This document shows, piece by piece, positions 42,571 to 52,351 of a DNA stretch of 64,000 bases. A program made the translations under genes and the position numbers. The stretch comes from Flavobacterium panacis (GTDB taxonomy: Bacteria > Bacteroidota > Bacteroidia > Flavobacteriales > Flavobacteriaceae). Location: NCBI RefSeq assembly GCF_024649945.1, contig NZ_JANKMS010000006.1, positions 186,001 to 250,000 on the forward strand, read 5' to 3'. Within the stretch, counting starts at the first letter, position 1. Every line of letters starts with the position of its first letter. A model generated the notes under the pieces. It saw nothing but the letters and a program-made list of their open reading frames with translations. It had not been told where the DNA came from and searched no databases.

Positions 42571-44055
42571 ATGAAAAGAGGAATATTCATTATCGCCCTT
42601 TTATTTTCAGCTCAGATATTCGCGCAGGCGATTTATGAAGATGAAAGATACGTACCAGAAACAGATCCGTTAGTATTAAAAAACCTAGACGAATGGCAAG
42701 GCAAAAAATTTGGTTTGCTAATGCACTGGGGAACTTACAGCCAGTGGGGTATTGTAGAATCTTGGTCTATTTGTCCAGAAGATTACGGATGGTGTGAGCG
42801 TAAAAAAGGGAGCAATCCTGCTAATTACAATCAGTACATTGCAGATTATGAAGGATTAAGAAAGACTTTTAATCCAGTGAAATTCGATCCTGCAAAATGG
42901 GCAAAAGCTGCTAAATATGCGGGAATGAAATACATGGTTTTCACTACAAAACACCATGACGGATTTAACATGTACGATACTAAATATTCGGATTACAAAA
43001 TTACGAGTAAAGATGTTCCTTTCCATACAAATCCAAAAGCTGACGTCTTGAAAGAAATTTTCAACTCTTTTAGAGGAGAAGGAATTTCAACAGGAGCTTA
43101 TTTCTCTAAACCAGACTGGCATAACGAAAACTATTGGGATCCTTATTTCCCACCATTTGACAGAAACGTAAACTACGATCCGTCATTATATCCAGAAAAA
43201 TGGCAGAAATATGTTGATTTCACGCACAACCAAATCTTAGAAATCTTAACAAACTACGGTAAAGTAGACATCTTATGGTTAGATGGAGGATGGGTTAGAA
43301 AAAGAGATCAAGTAAACATCAAAGAAAACTACGATGAGAAGTTTACAGAAAACGAATCTAAAAACGGTTTCATTAAACACAGAGTAGTTGACCAAGATCC
43401 TAAAATGGATGAGTTAGTGGTAAAAGCACGTCAAAAACAGCCAGGTTTAATTGTTGTAGATAGAGCAGTTCACGGTAAAAACCAAAACTACTTAACTCCA
43501 GAAGGACGTGTTCCAGCTAAAACGTTGCCTTATCCTTGGGAATCTTGTATTCCAGCTGGAGGCGGATGGTCTTATTCTCCGGGTGCTGAATATATGACTG
43601 GAAGACAAGGGATTCACATGTTAATTGATATTGTAGCAAAAGGAGGAAACTTATTATTAAACGTTGCTCCAAGTCCAGAAGGAGAATGGGACAAAGGCGC
43701 TTACGATTTATTACAAGCTTACGGAGATTGGATGAAAGTAAACAGCACAGCGATTTACAACACAAAACCAATCGAGCCTTACAAAGAGGAAAACATCTGC
43801 TTTACACAAAACAAAGCAGGAAATGTATTCGCATTTTATTTAGCTAAAGAAGGAGAAGATAAAATTCCTGCTGAAGTTACAGTAAAAGCTATCAGCCCTA
43901 AAAAAGGAACAAAAATTACGATGTTAGGTTCTAAAACTTCTTTAAAATGGACAAAAGAAGTAAACGGATTTAAAGTAGTTATCCCAGAAAGTTTAAGAAA
44001 CAATCTTCCTGCAAAAGAAGCTTGGACTTTAAAAATCGAAGCGATTAACAGATAA
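42571..44055 (+). CDS. GH29 alpha-L-fucosidase (second copy)
   Basis: A 494-residue exported fucosidase with a signal peptide of about 18 residues (LLFSAQIFAQ). GH29 barrel motifs: KFGLLMHWGTYSQWGIVESW, VFTTKHHDGFNMYDTKYSDY, nucleophile Asp238 in VDILWLDGGWV, and GGNLLLNVAPSPEGEWD. Compared with the first GH29 (22939), it is compact, with only a short C-terminal beta domain, and so probably acts on a different fucose linkage. Removal of core fucose is a plausible job because mammalian glycosylasparaginase is blocked by it; that link is inference. The next gene begins 12 bp downstream. Confidence 0.95.
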   Translation: MKRGIFIIALLFSAQIFAQAIYEDERYVPETDPLVLKNLDEWQGKKFGLLMHWGTYSQWGIVESWSICPEDYGWCERKKGSNPANYNQYIADYEGLRKTFNPVKFDPAKWAKAAKYAGMKYMVFTTKHHDGFNMYDTKYSDYKITSKDVPFHTNPKADVLKEIFNSFRGEGISTGAYFSKPDWHNENYWDPYFPPFDRNVNYDPSLYPEKWQKYVDFTHNQILEILTNYGKVDILWLDGGWVRKRDQVNIKENYDEKFTENESKNGFIKHRVVDQDPKMDELVVKARQKQPGLIVVDRAVHGKNQNYLTPEGRVPAKTLPYPWESCIPAGGGWSYSPGAEYMTGRQGIHMLIDIVAKGGNLLLNVAPSPEGEWDKGAYDLLQAYGDWMKVNSTAIYNTKPIEPYKEENICFTQNKAGNVFAFYLAKEGEDKIPAEVTVKAISPKKGTKITMLGSKTSLKWTKEVNGFKVVIPESLRNNLPAKEAWTLKIEAINR

Positions 44056-44067
44056 GAAAAGAAGCCT

Positions 44068-46311
44068 ATGGTTTTAAATACTAAATATAAATTTAAAACA
44101 GCATGTATTTTATACATGCTGTTTTTTAGCATTACGATTTTTGCGCAAGAGCCAGTTGACTTTGTCAATCCGCTTATTGGAACTTCAAATTACGGTGCGG
44201 CTTATCCAGGTCCGATTGCACCACGAGGAATGGCAAGTATTAGTCCGTTTAATGTGGCGGGAGTAAAAAATACTCCGATGGAAAAAGATAGTCAATGGCT
44301 TTCTAATCCGTATGTGAATGAAAACACTTTTTTGACGGGATTTTCTCAAGTCAATTTGAGCGGCGTTGGTTGTCCAGAATTGGGCGTTATTTTATTGATG
44401 CCAACGACTGGAAAGGTAGAAATCGATCATTTAAAATACGGTTCGACTTATTCTAATGAAGTTGCAAAAGCGGCTTATTACAGCGTAAACATCGACAAGT
44501 ACAAAGTAAAAGGCGAATTCACGGCTTCAAAACGAGTTGGGATTAGCAGATTCACTTTCCCGAAAGGGCAGTCAAATATTTTATTAAATCTTGGTTTAGG
44601 TTTAACAAATGAAGAAGGTGCAATGATAAAAGTAGTGTCACCGACAGAAATTGAAGGAATGCGTTCGGTTGGTTCGTTTTGTTACAACAGCCCAGAAGAT
44701 GCTTATCCAGTTTATTTTGTGGCTCAATTTTCTAAACCTGCCGATAAATTCGGAGTTTGGAAAAAGCCTGCCAAATACAACGGTGTTGAAGCGCAATGGA
44801 TGGGGTACAACGGAAAAGCCAGAATGATGGATAATACCATTAAGACCGTTGTAGGGGATAGTATTGGAAGTTATTTTACGTATAAATTCGAAAAACAAGA
44901 AACGGTTGAAGTGAAGATCGGAATTTCGTACGTAAGTATCGAAAATGCCCGTGAAAACTTAGCAAAAGAAGTAGGTAACAGATCTTTTGATGCAATTTAC
45001 AAAGAAACCTACGCCGAATGGAACGAAGAATTGTCTAAAATTTTGGTTGAAGGTGGTTCAAAAGATGACAATACGATTTTCTATACGGCTTTGTATCATA
45101 CATTAATCCATCCAAACACTTTAAATGATATTAACGGAGAATATCCAGTAATCAAAAGAAGTAAAATTGCTAAAACCAAAGATACTCGTTATACCGTATT
45201 TTCATTATGGGATACATACAGAAACGTACATCCGTTAATGTCTTTGGTTTATCCAAAACAGCAATCTGATATGGTAAAAAGTATGTTGGATATGTTTGAT
45301 GAAAATGGCTGGTTACCAAAATGGGAATTGAATTCGACTGAAACTTTTACTATGGTTGGTGATCCTGCAAGTATTGTAATTACAGATACTTACATGAGAG
45401 GGGTTCGTGATTATGATGTTAATAAAGCGTACTATGCGATGTTAAAAGGAGCAGATAATACTGAAAATAATCCGCTTCGTCCAGGATTGAAAGATTATAT
45501 CAAAAAAGGATATTTAACAACTGACAATAAAGGTCCCGTTTCTACGACTCAGGAATACAATATTTCAGATTATGCGATCTCAATTATGGCCAATGAATTC
45601 GGAGACAAAGCGAATGTAAAACGTTTTAAAGAACGTTCTTTATCCTACAGAAAATTATTTGATAAGGATCTGAATTTACTTCGTCCAAGAACTGCAAACG
45701 GAGATTGGTACGAACCTTTTGATCCTGCTTCTGGAGCTAATTTCGAAGAAAATGTTGGTTTTATCGAAGGAAATGCTTGGCAATATAATTTTATGGTTCC
45801 GCATGACATTAAGGGATTAATGAAATTAATGGGCGGTGAAAAACCTTTTTCGGCTCAATTGCAGAAAATCTTTGATATCAAACAATTTGATATGGCAAAT
45901 GAGCCCGATATCGCAAATCCATATTTCTTTAATTACGTGAAAGGCGAAGAATATAAAGCGCAAGAACATGTGAAACGACTGGTTAGAGAACATTTTAAAA
46001 ATGAACCAAAAGGATTGCCAGGAAATGATGACACTGGAACAATGTCAGCTTGGTTGGTGTATTCGATGATGGGAATTTACCCTATTTCTCCAGGAGATCC
46101 AATTTACACGATTACAGCTCCGATGTTTCATAGAATAACGATAAAATTAGATCCAAAATATTATAAAAAAGAAAGCATTGTAATTGAAAGACAAATCAAT
46201 AATGATGGAAAAATCAATTCGATTGAGCTAAACGGAAAATCACTTAATACCTTCTTTATTTCGCACGATGATTTTGTGAACGGAACAAAACTTAAAGTGA
46301 TCCAAAATTAA
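44068..46311 (+). CDS. GH92 alpha-mannosidase (second copy)
   Basis: A 747-residue exported exo-alpha-mannosidase. The signal peptide ends at about 27 (SITIFAQ). It opens with the family signature DFVNPLIGTSNYGAAYPGPI. The catalytic half has the probable acid Glu567 in FIEGNAWQYNFMVPHD and the base region GNDDTGTMSAWLVYS (Asp654-Asp655). Unlike the first GH92, the region before it reads ANEPDIANPYFFNYVKG rather than GNEPSHHIAYMFNH, so the substrate pocket differs and the two probably take different mannose linkages. Start at 44068 follows the fucosidase stop by 12 bp. Confidence 0.95.
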   Translation: MVLNTKYKFKTACILYMLFFSITIFAQEPVDFVNPLIGTSNYGAAYPGPIAPRGMASISPFNVAGVKNTPMEKDSQWLSNPYVNENTFLTGFSQVNLSGVGCPELGVILLMPTTGKVEIDHLKYGSTYSNEVAKAAYYSVNIDKYKVKGEFTASKRVGISRFTFPKGQSNILLNLGLGLTNEEGAMIKVVSPTEIEGMRSVGSFCYNSPEDAYPVYFVAQFSKPADKFGVWKKPAKYNGVEAQWMGYNGKARMMDNTIKTVVGDSIGSYFTYKFEKQETVEVKIGISYVSIENARENLAKEVGNRSFDAIYKETYAEWNEELSKILVEGGSKDDNTIFYTALYHTLIHPNTLNDINGEYPVIKRSKIAKTKDTRYTVFSLWDTYRNVHPLMSLVYPKQQSDMVKSMLDMFDENGWLPKWELNSTETFTMVGDPASIVITDTYMRGVRDYDVNKAYYAMLKGADNTENNPLRPGLKDYIKKGYLTTDNKGPVSTTQEYNISDYAISIMANEFGDKANVKRFKERSLSYRKLFDKDLNLLRPRTANGDWYEPFDPASGANFEENVGFIEGNAWQYNFMVPHDIKGLMKLMGGEKPFSAQLQKIFDIKQFDMANEPDIANPYFFNYVKGEEYKAQEHVKRLVREHFKNEPKGLPGNDDTGTMSAWLVYSMMGIYPISPGDPIYTITAPMFHRITIKLDPKYYKKESIVIERQINNDGKINSIELNGKSLNTFFISHDDFVNGTKLKVIQN

Positions 46312-46325
46312 ACACACACACAACT

Positions 46326-48986
46326 ATGTTACAATTAAGAATGAGAAAAACGGCCATTATTTTTGTAATGGCTGTTGGTTTTTTTAACCAGACCCACGCC
46401 CAGAAAAAGTATCTGTATCAGGATGCGAAAGCGCCTGTTGAAGACAGAGTACAAGACTTGTTAAGCCATATGACACTTGAAGAAAAAGTGCGTCAGATGG
46501 ATATGTATAGAGGAGATTTTTTTAAAGAAAAAGAAGATTTTGCTAAAGGTAAATCGGCTGAAAAAATCGGTAAATTAGGAATTGGAGCGATTCATGATCT
46601 TTATCCGCGTTCAGCGAAAATGATCAACGATCTGCAAACCAACGTAATCAAAGGAAACCGTTGGGGAATTCCAGCTTTGATTATGTGTGAAATGCTTCAC
46701 GGATATTTAGACGAAGGAAGTACAGCGTTCCCAATGAACATTGGACTTGGAGCAACTTGGGACACTTCTGTTTTGGATAAAGTGGGTAAAGTAATTGGTA
46801 TGGAAGCCAGAGCGCATGGCGTTCATTTTGGTTTTGGACCAAACTTAGATTTAGGACGCGAGCCAAGATGGGGTAGAGTTGCTGAAACTTTTGGAGAAGA
46901 TGCCTTCTTAAACAGCGAAATTGGTTTGGCATTCATTAAAGGATTACAAGGAGATGATTTAAAATCGGATCGTTCTATTATTGCTGAGCCAAAACACTTC
47001 GCAGTTCATGGTATTCCACAAGCGGGAGGAAATTCTTCGCCAATTCTAGTTGGAGAACGTTCAGCTAGAGAAGATCATTTGCCATCTTTCCAAAAAGCAT
47101 TTACAAAAGGTGGTGCCTTGGGAACTATGTGTGCGTATTCTGAGTTAGACGGAATTCCTTGTGCGGCAAATCATTGGTTATTGACAGATGTTTTGAGAAA
47201 AGAATGGGGGTTTAAAGGACTTGTAGTTTCTGATTTAGGAGCTATTAAATACATTCAAACCACTCATAAAGTTTCTGATTCTCCAAAAGAAAGTATTAGA
47301 GAAGCAGTTTCAGCTGGTGTTGATATGCAGTTCTACGATTTTTCTAACGAATTCTGGCAAAATACTATTATCGAATTGGTTAACGAAAAGAAATTGACAA
47401 TGGAAAACATCGACCGTGCAGCGGGAGCAGTTTTACGTTTGAAATTCTTATTAGGATTATTTGAAAATCCATACACTGATAAAAACTTGATTAAAGAACG
47501 TTTCCACACTAAAGAAAACCAAGAAGTTGCTTTAGAAGCGGCTCAAAAATCAATGGTTTTATTGAAAAATGACAACAATATTTTACCATTAAGTAAAAAT
47601 CTTAAAAACATTGCGGTTATCGGACCAAATGCAAATGCTTCAAGAATGGGAGGTTATGCTCCTAAAAATAGTGTTGGAGTAACCGTTTTTGAAGGTGTTC
47701 AGCAAGTTATGGGAAAAACAGCGAATGTTGTTTATGAAGAAGGAGTTCCGCTGATCGTAAAAGGTCAAGCAATTCCATCTAAATATTTATTCACTTCAGA
47801 CGGATCTCAAAACGGATTAAAAGGAGAATATTTCAATAACAGAAATTTAGAAGGAACTCCAGCTTTAACTCGTATTGATAGCCAATTAGAATTTGACTGG
47901 CCTTGGGCTCCTGGAGACGGAGTTAATGTGGATGATTTTTCTATTCGTTGGACAGGTTATATTCAATCAGACAAATCATTTGATGGCTGGTTAGGTTTAA
48001 GTTCAGATGACGGAATCAGAATGTGGGTTGACGATCAATTGGTTATCGACAACTGGACAAAAGGGGCAACAAGCATTGTGACCACTCCAAAAAATATCGA
48101 AGCTGGTAAAAAATACAAAGTCCGCATAGAAATGTGGGAAGGAGGCTGGGGAGCCAGAGCTCACTTACGTTGGAACTTAGAAAAAGTAAACATGCAGCCA
48201 GCAATAGATGCTGCTAAAAAAGCTGATGTTGCTATTGTAGTTTTAGGAGAATCAAACGAATTAGTAGAAGAAAACAGAGACGTTGCTGATTTGAATTTAC
48301 ACGGAATTCAGCAAGAATTAATTGAAGCGATTCAGAAAACAGGAACTCCGGTTGTTTGTGTATTATTAAATGGTCGTCCGCTTTCTACAAATTGGATTGC
48401 AGATAATATACCAGCAGTTTTAGAAGGATGGTTCCCAGGAGAATTTGGAGGAAGAGCTGTAGCTGATGTTTTATTTGGAGATTATAATCCAGGAGGAAGA
48501 TTACCAATTACAGTTCCAAAATCAGTAGGGCAGCTACCTATATATTATAACCAAAAACCGTCTGCGATTCATAAATACGTTAGCGAAAGTGAAAATCCAT
48601 TGTATACTTTCGGTTACGGATTGAGTTATACAAAGTTTGAATATTCGAATTTAAAAATCAGTTCAAAGGAAATTAAGCCAAATGGAGAAGTAAAGGTTTC
48701 TGTTGATGTTAAAAACACTGGAAATTTAGACGGAGATGAAGTAGTACAATTATATGTAAATGATGTTTACAGTTCAGTAACAACTCCGGAGAAAACTTTA
48801 AGAGGTTTTAAACGTTTAAACATTAAAAAAGGAGAAACTAGAACTGTTGAATTTACACTTACTAAAGATGAATTAGGTCTGTATAACAGGCAAATGCAGT
48901 TTGTTGTAGAGCCTGGAGACTTCGAAGTTATGGTGGGTGGTAACTCGACAGAAGTGCTAAAAACTTCATTCAAAGTTTCTAACTAA
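46326..48986 (+). CDS. GH3 glycoside hydrolase with inserted PA14 domain
   Basis: An 886-residue exported GH3 enzyme, beta-glucosidase-like by pattern; true sugar specificity is unknown. An in-frame ATG at 46341 is an alternative start, and the signal peptide ends at NQTHAQ. The N-terminal barrel has FGPNLDLGREPRWGRVAETF, KHFAVHG, and the nucleophile Asp303 in GLVVSDLGAI. The second GH3 domain is split by a PA14 domain (about 495-625, LKGEYFNNRNLEG to WGARAHLRWNL) and resumes at VAIVVLGESNELVEENRD. The last 115 residues are the fibronectin-III-like cap. PA14 inserts commonly help select the glycan. It ends the enzyme run and is followed by a terminator. Confidence 0.94.
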   Translation: MLQLRMRKTAIIFVMAVGFFNQTHAQKKYLYQDAKAPVEDRVQDLLSHMTLEEKVRQMDMYRGDFFKEKEDFAKGKSAEKIGKLGIGAIHDLYPRSAKMINDLQTNVIKGNRWGIPALIMCEMLHGYLDEGSTAFPMNIGLGATWDTSVLDKVGKVIGMEARAHGVHFGFGPNLDLGREPRWGRVAETFGEDAFLNSEIGLAFIKGLQGDDLKSDRSIIAEPKHFAVHGIPQAGGNSSPILVGERSAREDHLPSFQKAFTKGGALGTMCAYSELDGIPCAANHWLLTDVLRKEWGFKGLVVSDLGAIKYIQTTHKVSDSPKESIREAVSAGVDMQFYDFSNEFWQNTIIELVNEKKLTMENIDRAAGAVLRLKFLLGLFENPYTDKNLIKERFHTKENQEVALEAAQKSMVLLKNDNNILPLSKNLKNIAVIGPNANASRMGGYAPKNSVGVTVFEGVQQVMGKTANVVYEEGVPLIVKGQAIPSKYLFTSDGSQNGLKGEYFNNRNLEGTPALTRIDSQLEFDWPWAPGDGVNVDDFSIRWTGYIQSDKSFDGWLGLSSDDGIRMWVDDQLVIDNWTKGATSIVTTPKNIEAGKKYKVRIEMWEGGWGARAHLRWNLEKVNMQPAIDAAKKADVAIVVLGESNELVEENRDVADLNLHGIQQELIEAIQKTGTPVVCVLLNGRPLSTNWIADNIPAVLEGWFPGEFGGRAVADVLFGDYNPGGRLPITVPKSVGQLPIYYNQKPSAIHKYVSESENPLYTFGYGLSYTKFEYSNLKISSKEIKPNGEVKVSVDVKNTGNLDGDEVVQLYVNDVYSSVTTPEKTLRGFKRLNIKKGETRTVEFTLTKDELGLYNRQMQFVVEPGDFEVMVGGNSTEVLKTSFKVSN

Positions 48987-49047
48987 AAACTGTTAAATGC
49001 AGAAGAATTTTAAATGATTTTTAGTTAAAAAAGTGAATATAATTAAA

Positions 49048-49086
49048 AAAGGCCAAAATCTATTAGATTAATAGATTTTGGCCTTT
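49048..49086 (+). terminator. 17-bp perfect hairpin after the GH3 gene
   Basis: Arms 49048-49064 and 49070-49086 (AAAGGCCAAAATCTATT) pair perfectly around AGATT, and the 3' arm ends in TTT. It separates the glycosidase run from the SusCD pair, so the transporter genes have their own promoter. Confidence 0.8.
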
Positions 49087-49113
49087 AAAATAAGGCAGAG
49101 TTGGATTACAAAT

Positions 49114-49125
49114 GAAAACGTTTTC
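49114..49125. promoter_or_regulatory. GAAAACGTTTTC palindrome upstream of the second susC-like gene
   Basis: This 12-bp perfect palindrome centred on CG has the shape of a LacI/GalR-family operator, and it lies 124 bp before the SusC start and after the terminator. The flanks AATGAAA and TTTCATT extend the symmetry loosely. No LacI-type gene is in the window, so the assignment is tentative. Confidence 0.35.
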
Positions 49126-49248
49126 TTTCATTTTTCGGGCAAACTTTTACCAACACCTTTAAAAAAATGTCATTTGTCGAAATTATGTATTGTTAACAAA
49201 ACGTATTCTTAAATTTAACATGTTATTAACTCTAAAAAAACAACTAAT

Positions 49249-52200
49249 ATGATTAAAAACGTACTAAAATTACTGTTCGTCATATGCCTTTTTGGGTTCC
49301 AAAGCCTAGAAGCGCAGACTACAGTAAAAGGAACGATAACAGATGCTGTTAGCGGAATTCCGATTCCTGGGGCAAATATTATTGTTAAAGGAACTAAAAC
49401 AAGTGCTTCATCAGATTTTGATGGAAAATATAGCATTAGTGTTCCAAATCAATCAGCAGTTTTAGTATTTACTTATGTAGGGTCTGCTACAAAAGAAGTT
49501 GCTGTAGGAGCACAAACTACTATTAATGTGTCTTTAGGTGCAGACACACAACAATTAGGAGAAGTAGTGGTAACGGCTCTTGGTATTAAGAGAGAGAAAA
49601 AAGCTATTACTTATTCTGCACAAAACGTTTCAGTAGACGAAATTTCAGAAGCAAGATCATTAAACGTTGCCAACTCACTTTCTGGTAAAGTTGCAGGTCT
49701 TAACTTCTCAACTACATCTAATGGTGTTGGTTCTTCTTCTAGAATTACTTTAAGAGGTAACAGATCTCTTAACGGTAACAACCAACCTCTTTATGTTGTA
49801 GATGGTGTGCCAATTAGTAACGGAACAACAAATTCTAACCCTGATATTGATACAGGAGGAACTACACAGCCTGATGGTATCTCTAACATTAACCCAGAAG
49901 ATATTGCTTCGATGACTGTTCTTAAAGGACCATCTGCTGCAGCTCTTTATGGTTCTAGAGCATCAAATGGTGTAATCGTAATTACAACTAAATCTGGTAA
50001 AGCTGGAAAAACTTCAGTTTCGTTATCATCTAACTTTATGGCTTCTTCAGCTTATGACTTGATGAACTTACAAAACCAGTACGGACAAGGTACAAACGGA
50101 AATTATGTTGCTAACTCAAGCTCAAGCTGGGGAGCACCTTTAGATGGACGTCAGGTTTCTGCTTGGCAGTTGGTTCGTAATCCAAATTATGCTGGGTCGC
50201 CTACACAAAGCTATTCTCCACAACCAAACAACGTAATTGATTTTTACAAAACAGGTTACAACTTAGCTAATACCTTAACTGTAACAGCTGGTAACGAGAA
50301 AGCACAAGGGTACTTTTCTTATACGAATACACGTGCAGAAGGTATTGTTGGTGGAAATGCTATGGACAGACACAATCTTAACTTAAGATTGACTAGTAAA
50401 ATTACAGATAAGTTAACTTTAGATGCTAAAACAAATTACATCGTTCAAGATATTGATAACTTATTAAGAACTGGTGAAGAGTCTATCGGTACATCTGCTT
50501 ATTTATTACCTCGTAGTATTGCTTATAGCGATTACAAAAACTTCGAATATTTTGATGCTGCAGGACAAAGACAAGTAAACTACTTCCTTGATGAAACTGG
50601 AGCTCCTGGTGGAAACCCATTCTGGTCTGCATTAAGAGATGATGCTCGTTCAGATAAGAGAAACAGATTTATTGGTTTAGCGTCTCTTAAATATGAGTTT
50701 ACAAAAACGTTAAGCTTACAAGGTAGAGTTGGTTTAGACCAAATGACAAACAAAAACGTAAGAAACAGATATGCAACTGCAGCTTTCAACAGCAACATGG
50801 GTTCATACAGCGAATCTTATGAAACAGTAAGCGAATTAAACGTTGATGCTTTACTTTCTTACAATGAAAAATTCGGAGATTTTTCTGTTGGACTTAACGC
50901 TGGTGCGAATGCATTACAACAAAATAGTTCAGCTTTAAACTCTGGTGGTGTTTTAAGTAAAAGAAACTTCTTCGCATTATCTAATGTGCAGACAGTTCAA
51001 TCTACTTCTACAGCTTCAAACAAAAGAATCAATTCTGTTTACGGATTTGGACAACTTGGTTTCAGAAACTACTTATTCTTAGACGTAACAGCTAGAAATG
51101 ATTGGTCTTCTACTTTACCAACAGATTATTTCTACCCATCTTTCGGTCTTTCTGCTGTTCTTTCTGATATGTTTACATTACCAGAAGTTATCAGTTTTGC
51201 AAAAATTAGAGGTTCTTACGCACAAGTTGGTAACGATACAGATCCTTATCAAACACAACAAAGATACTCTTACATTGGAGGAAATGGTGGTATGTTATAC
51301 GGACAAAGCACAAAAGCTAATCCAAACTTAAAACCTGAGATTTCTTCTTCTACAGAGTTTGGTGCTGATGTTAGATTCTTCAACAACCGTTTAGGTTTAG
51401 ATTTTACTTATTTCAATACCTTAACTAATAACCAAATTTTCTATATTAACACTCCAGAATCTTCTTCTTACTCAAGAGCTATTGTAAATGGTGGAGATAT
51501 TGAAAATAAAGGTATCGAGTTAACATTAACTGCAACTCCAATTCAAACAGAAAACTTTACTTGGGATATTACAGCGAACTACGCTTCTTATAAATCTAAA
51601 GTAAAATCTATCTATGACGGAAGAGATGAGTTAGTTCTTGGTGAAGGACGTTTAGTGAGAAGTAAAGTTGTTCAAGGTGGAGAATATGGTGATTTATACA
51701 TCAAAGGTTTCCAAAGAGATCCAGAAGGAAACATTATTGTAAACAGTGCTGGTATTCCATTAGCTACAAATGGATTTGATGTTCGTGCTGGTAACTTTAA
51801 TCCAGATTGGACTGCAGGTTTCAAAAACAACTTCAAATACAAAGATTTCTCTTTAAGCTTCTTAGTTGATTTCAGAATCGGTGGTGAAGTTATTTCATAT
51901 ACTCAGGCTAGACAAGCTGGTTTAGGGGTAAGTGATATTACTTTAGCAGGAAGAAATGGTGGAATTATTGTGGATGGTGTAGTTTCTAACGGAAATGGTA
52001 CTTATTCTCCAAATACTACAAGTATTAATGCTGAACAATACTGGACAGCTATCGGACAAAGAACTCCTATTGCAGAGCCATTTATCTACGATGCTACAAA
52101 CATCAGATTAAGAGAGCTTGTTTTTGGTTATTCATTGCCAAAACGTATGTTAGGTAATTCTGGATTCTCAAGTATTGACTTCTCTTTAGTTGGTAGAAAC

Positions 52201-52335
52201 TTGTTCTTCTTCTTAAACAAAGCAGAACATTTTGATCCAGAAGCAGGAGCAGGTACAGGTAACTTACAGGGGATAGAATCTTTCAACATTCCTTCAACAA
52301 GAGATTATGGAGTAAATGTTAAATTTGGATTTTAA
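49249..52335 (+). CDS. SusC/RagA-type TonB-linked outer-membrane transporter (glycan locus)
   Basis: A 1028-residue TonB-dependent porin. After the signal peptide (ends LEAQ, about 22), a carboxypeptidase-regulatory-like domain (about 25-100, VKGTITDAVSGIPIPGANII) leads to the plug (about 105-240, SGKVAGLNFST, YVVDGVPIS, VLKGPSAAALYGSRASNGVI) and the barrel, which ends DYGVNVKFGF. No STN domain is present, unlike the SusC at 7563, so it should not signal to a FecR. The SusD partner follows after 16 bp. It would import glycan fragments released at the cell surface. Confidence 0.95.
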   Translation: MIKNVLKLLFVICLFGFQSLEAQTTVKGTITDAVSGIPIPGANIIVKGTKTSASSDFDGKYSISVPNQSAVLVFTYVGSATKEVAVGAQTTINVSLGADTQQLGEVVVTALGIKREKKAITYSAQNVSVDEISEARSLNVANSLSGKVAGLNFSTTSNGVGSSSRITLRGNRSLNGNNQPLYVVDGVPISNGTTNSNPDIDTGGTTQPDGISNINPEDIASMTVLKGPSAAALYGSRASNGVIVITTKSGKAGKTSVSLSSNFMASSAYDLMNLQNQYGQGTNGNYVANSSSSWGAPLDGRQVSAWQLVRNPNYAGSPTQSYSPQPNNVIDFYKTGYNLANTLTVTAGNEKAQGYFSYTNTRAEGIVGGNAMDRHNLNLRLTSKITDKLTLDAKTNYIVQDIDNLLRTGEESIGTSAYLLPRSIAYSDYKNFEYFDAAGQRQVNYFLDETGAPGGNPFWSALRDDARSDKRNRFIGLASLKYEFTKTLSLQGRVGLDQMTNKNVRNRYATAAFNSNMGSYSESYETVSELNVDALLSYNEKFGDFSVGLNAGANALQQNSSALNSGGVLSKRNFFALSNVQTVQSTSTASNKRINSVYGFGQLGFRNYLFLDVTARNDWSSTLPTDYFYPSFGLSAVLSDMFTLPEVISFAKIRGSYAQVGNDTDPYQTQQRYSYIGGNGGMLYGQSTKANPNLKPEISSSTEFGADVRFFNNRLGLDFTYFNTLTNNQIFYINTPESSSYSRAIVNGGDIENKGIELTLTATPIQTENFTWDITANYASYKSKVKSIYDGRDELVLGEGRLVRSKVVQGGEYGDLYIKGFQRDPEGNIIVNSAGIPLATNGFDVRAGNFNPDWTAGFKNNFKYKDFSLSFLVDFRIGGEVISYTQARQAGLGVSDITLAGRNGGIIVDGVVSNGNGTYSPNTTSINAEQYWTAIGQRTPIAEPFIYDATNIRLRELVFGYSLPKRMLGNSGFSSIDFSLVGRNLFFFLNKAEHFDPEAGAGTGNLQGIESFNIPSTRDYGVNVKFGF

Positions 52336-52351
52336 TTAAATAAGATATATC

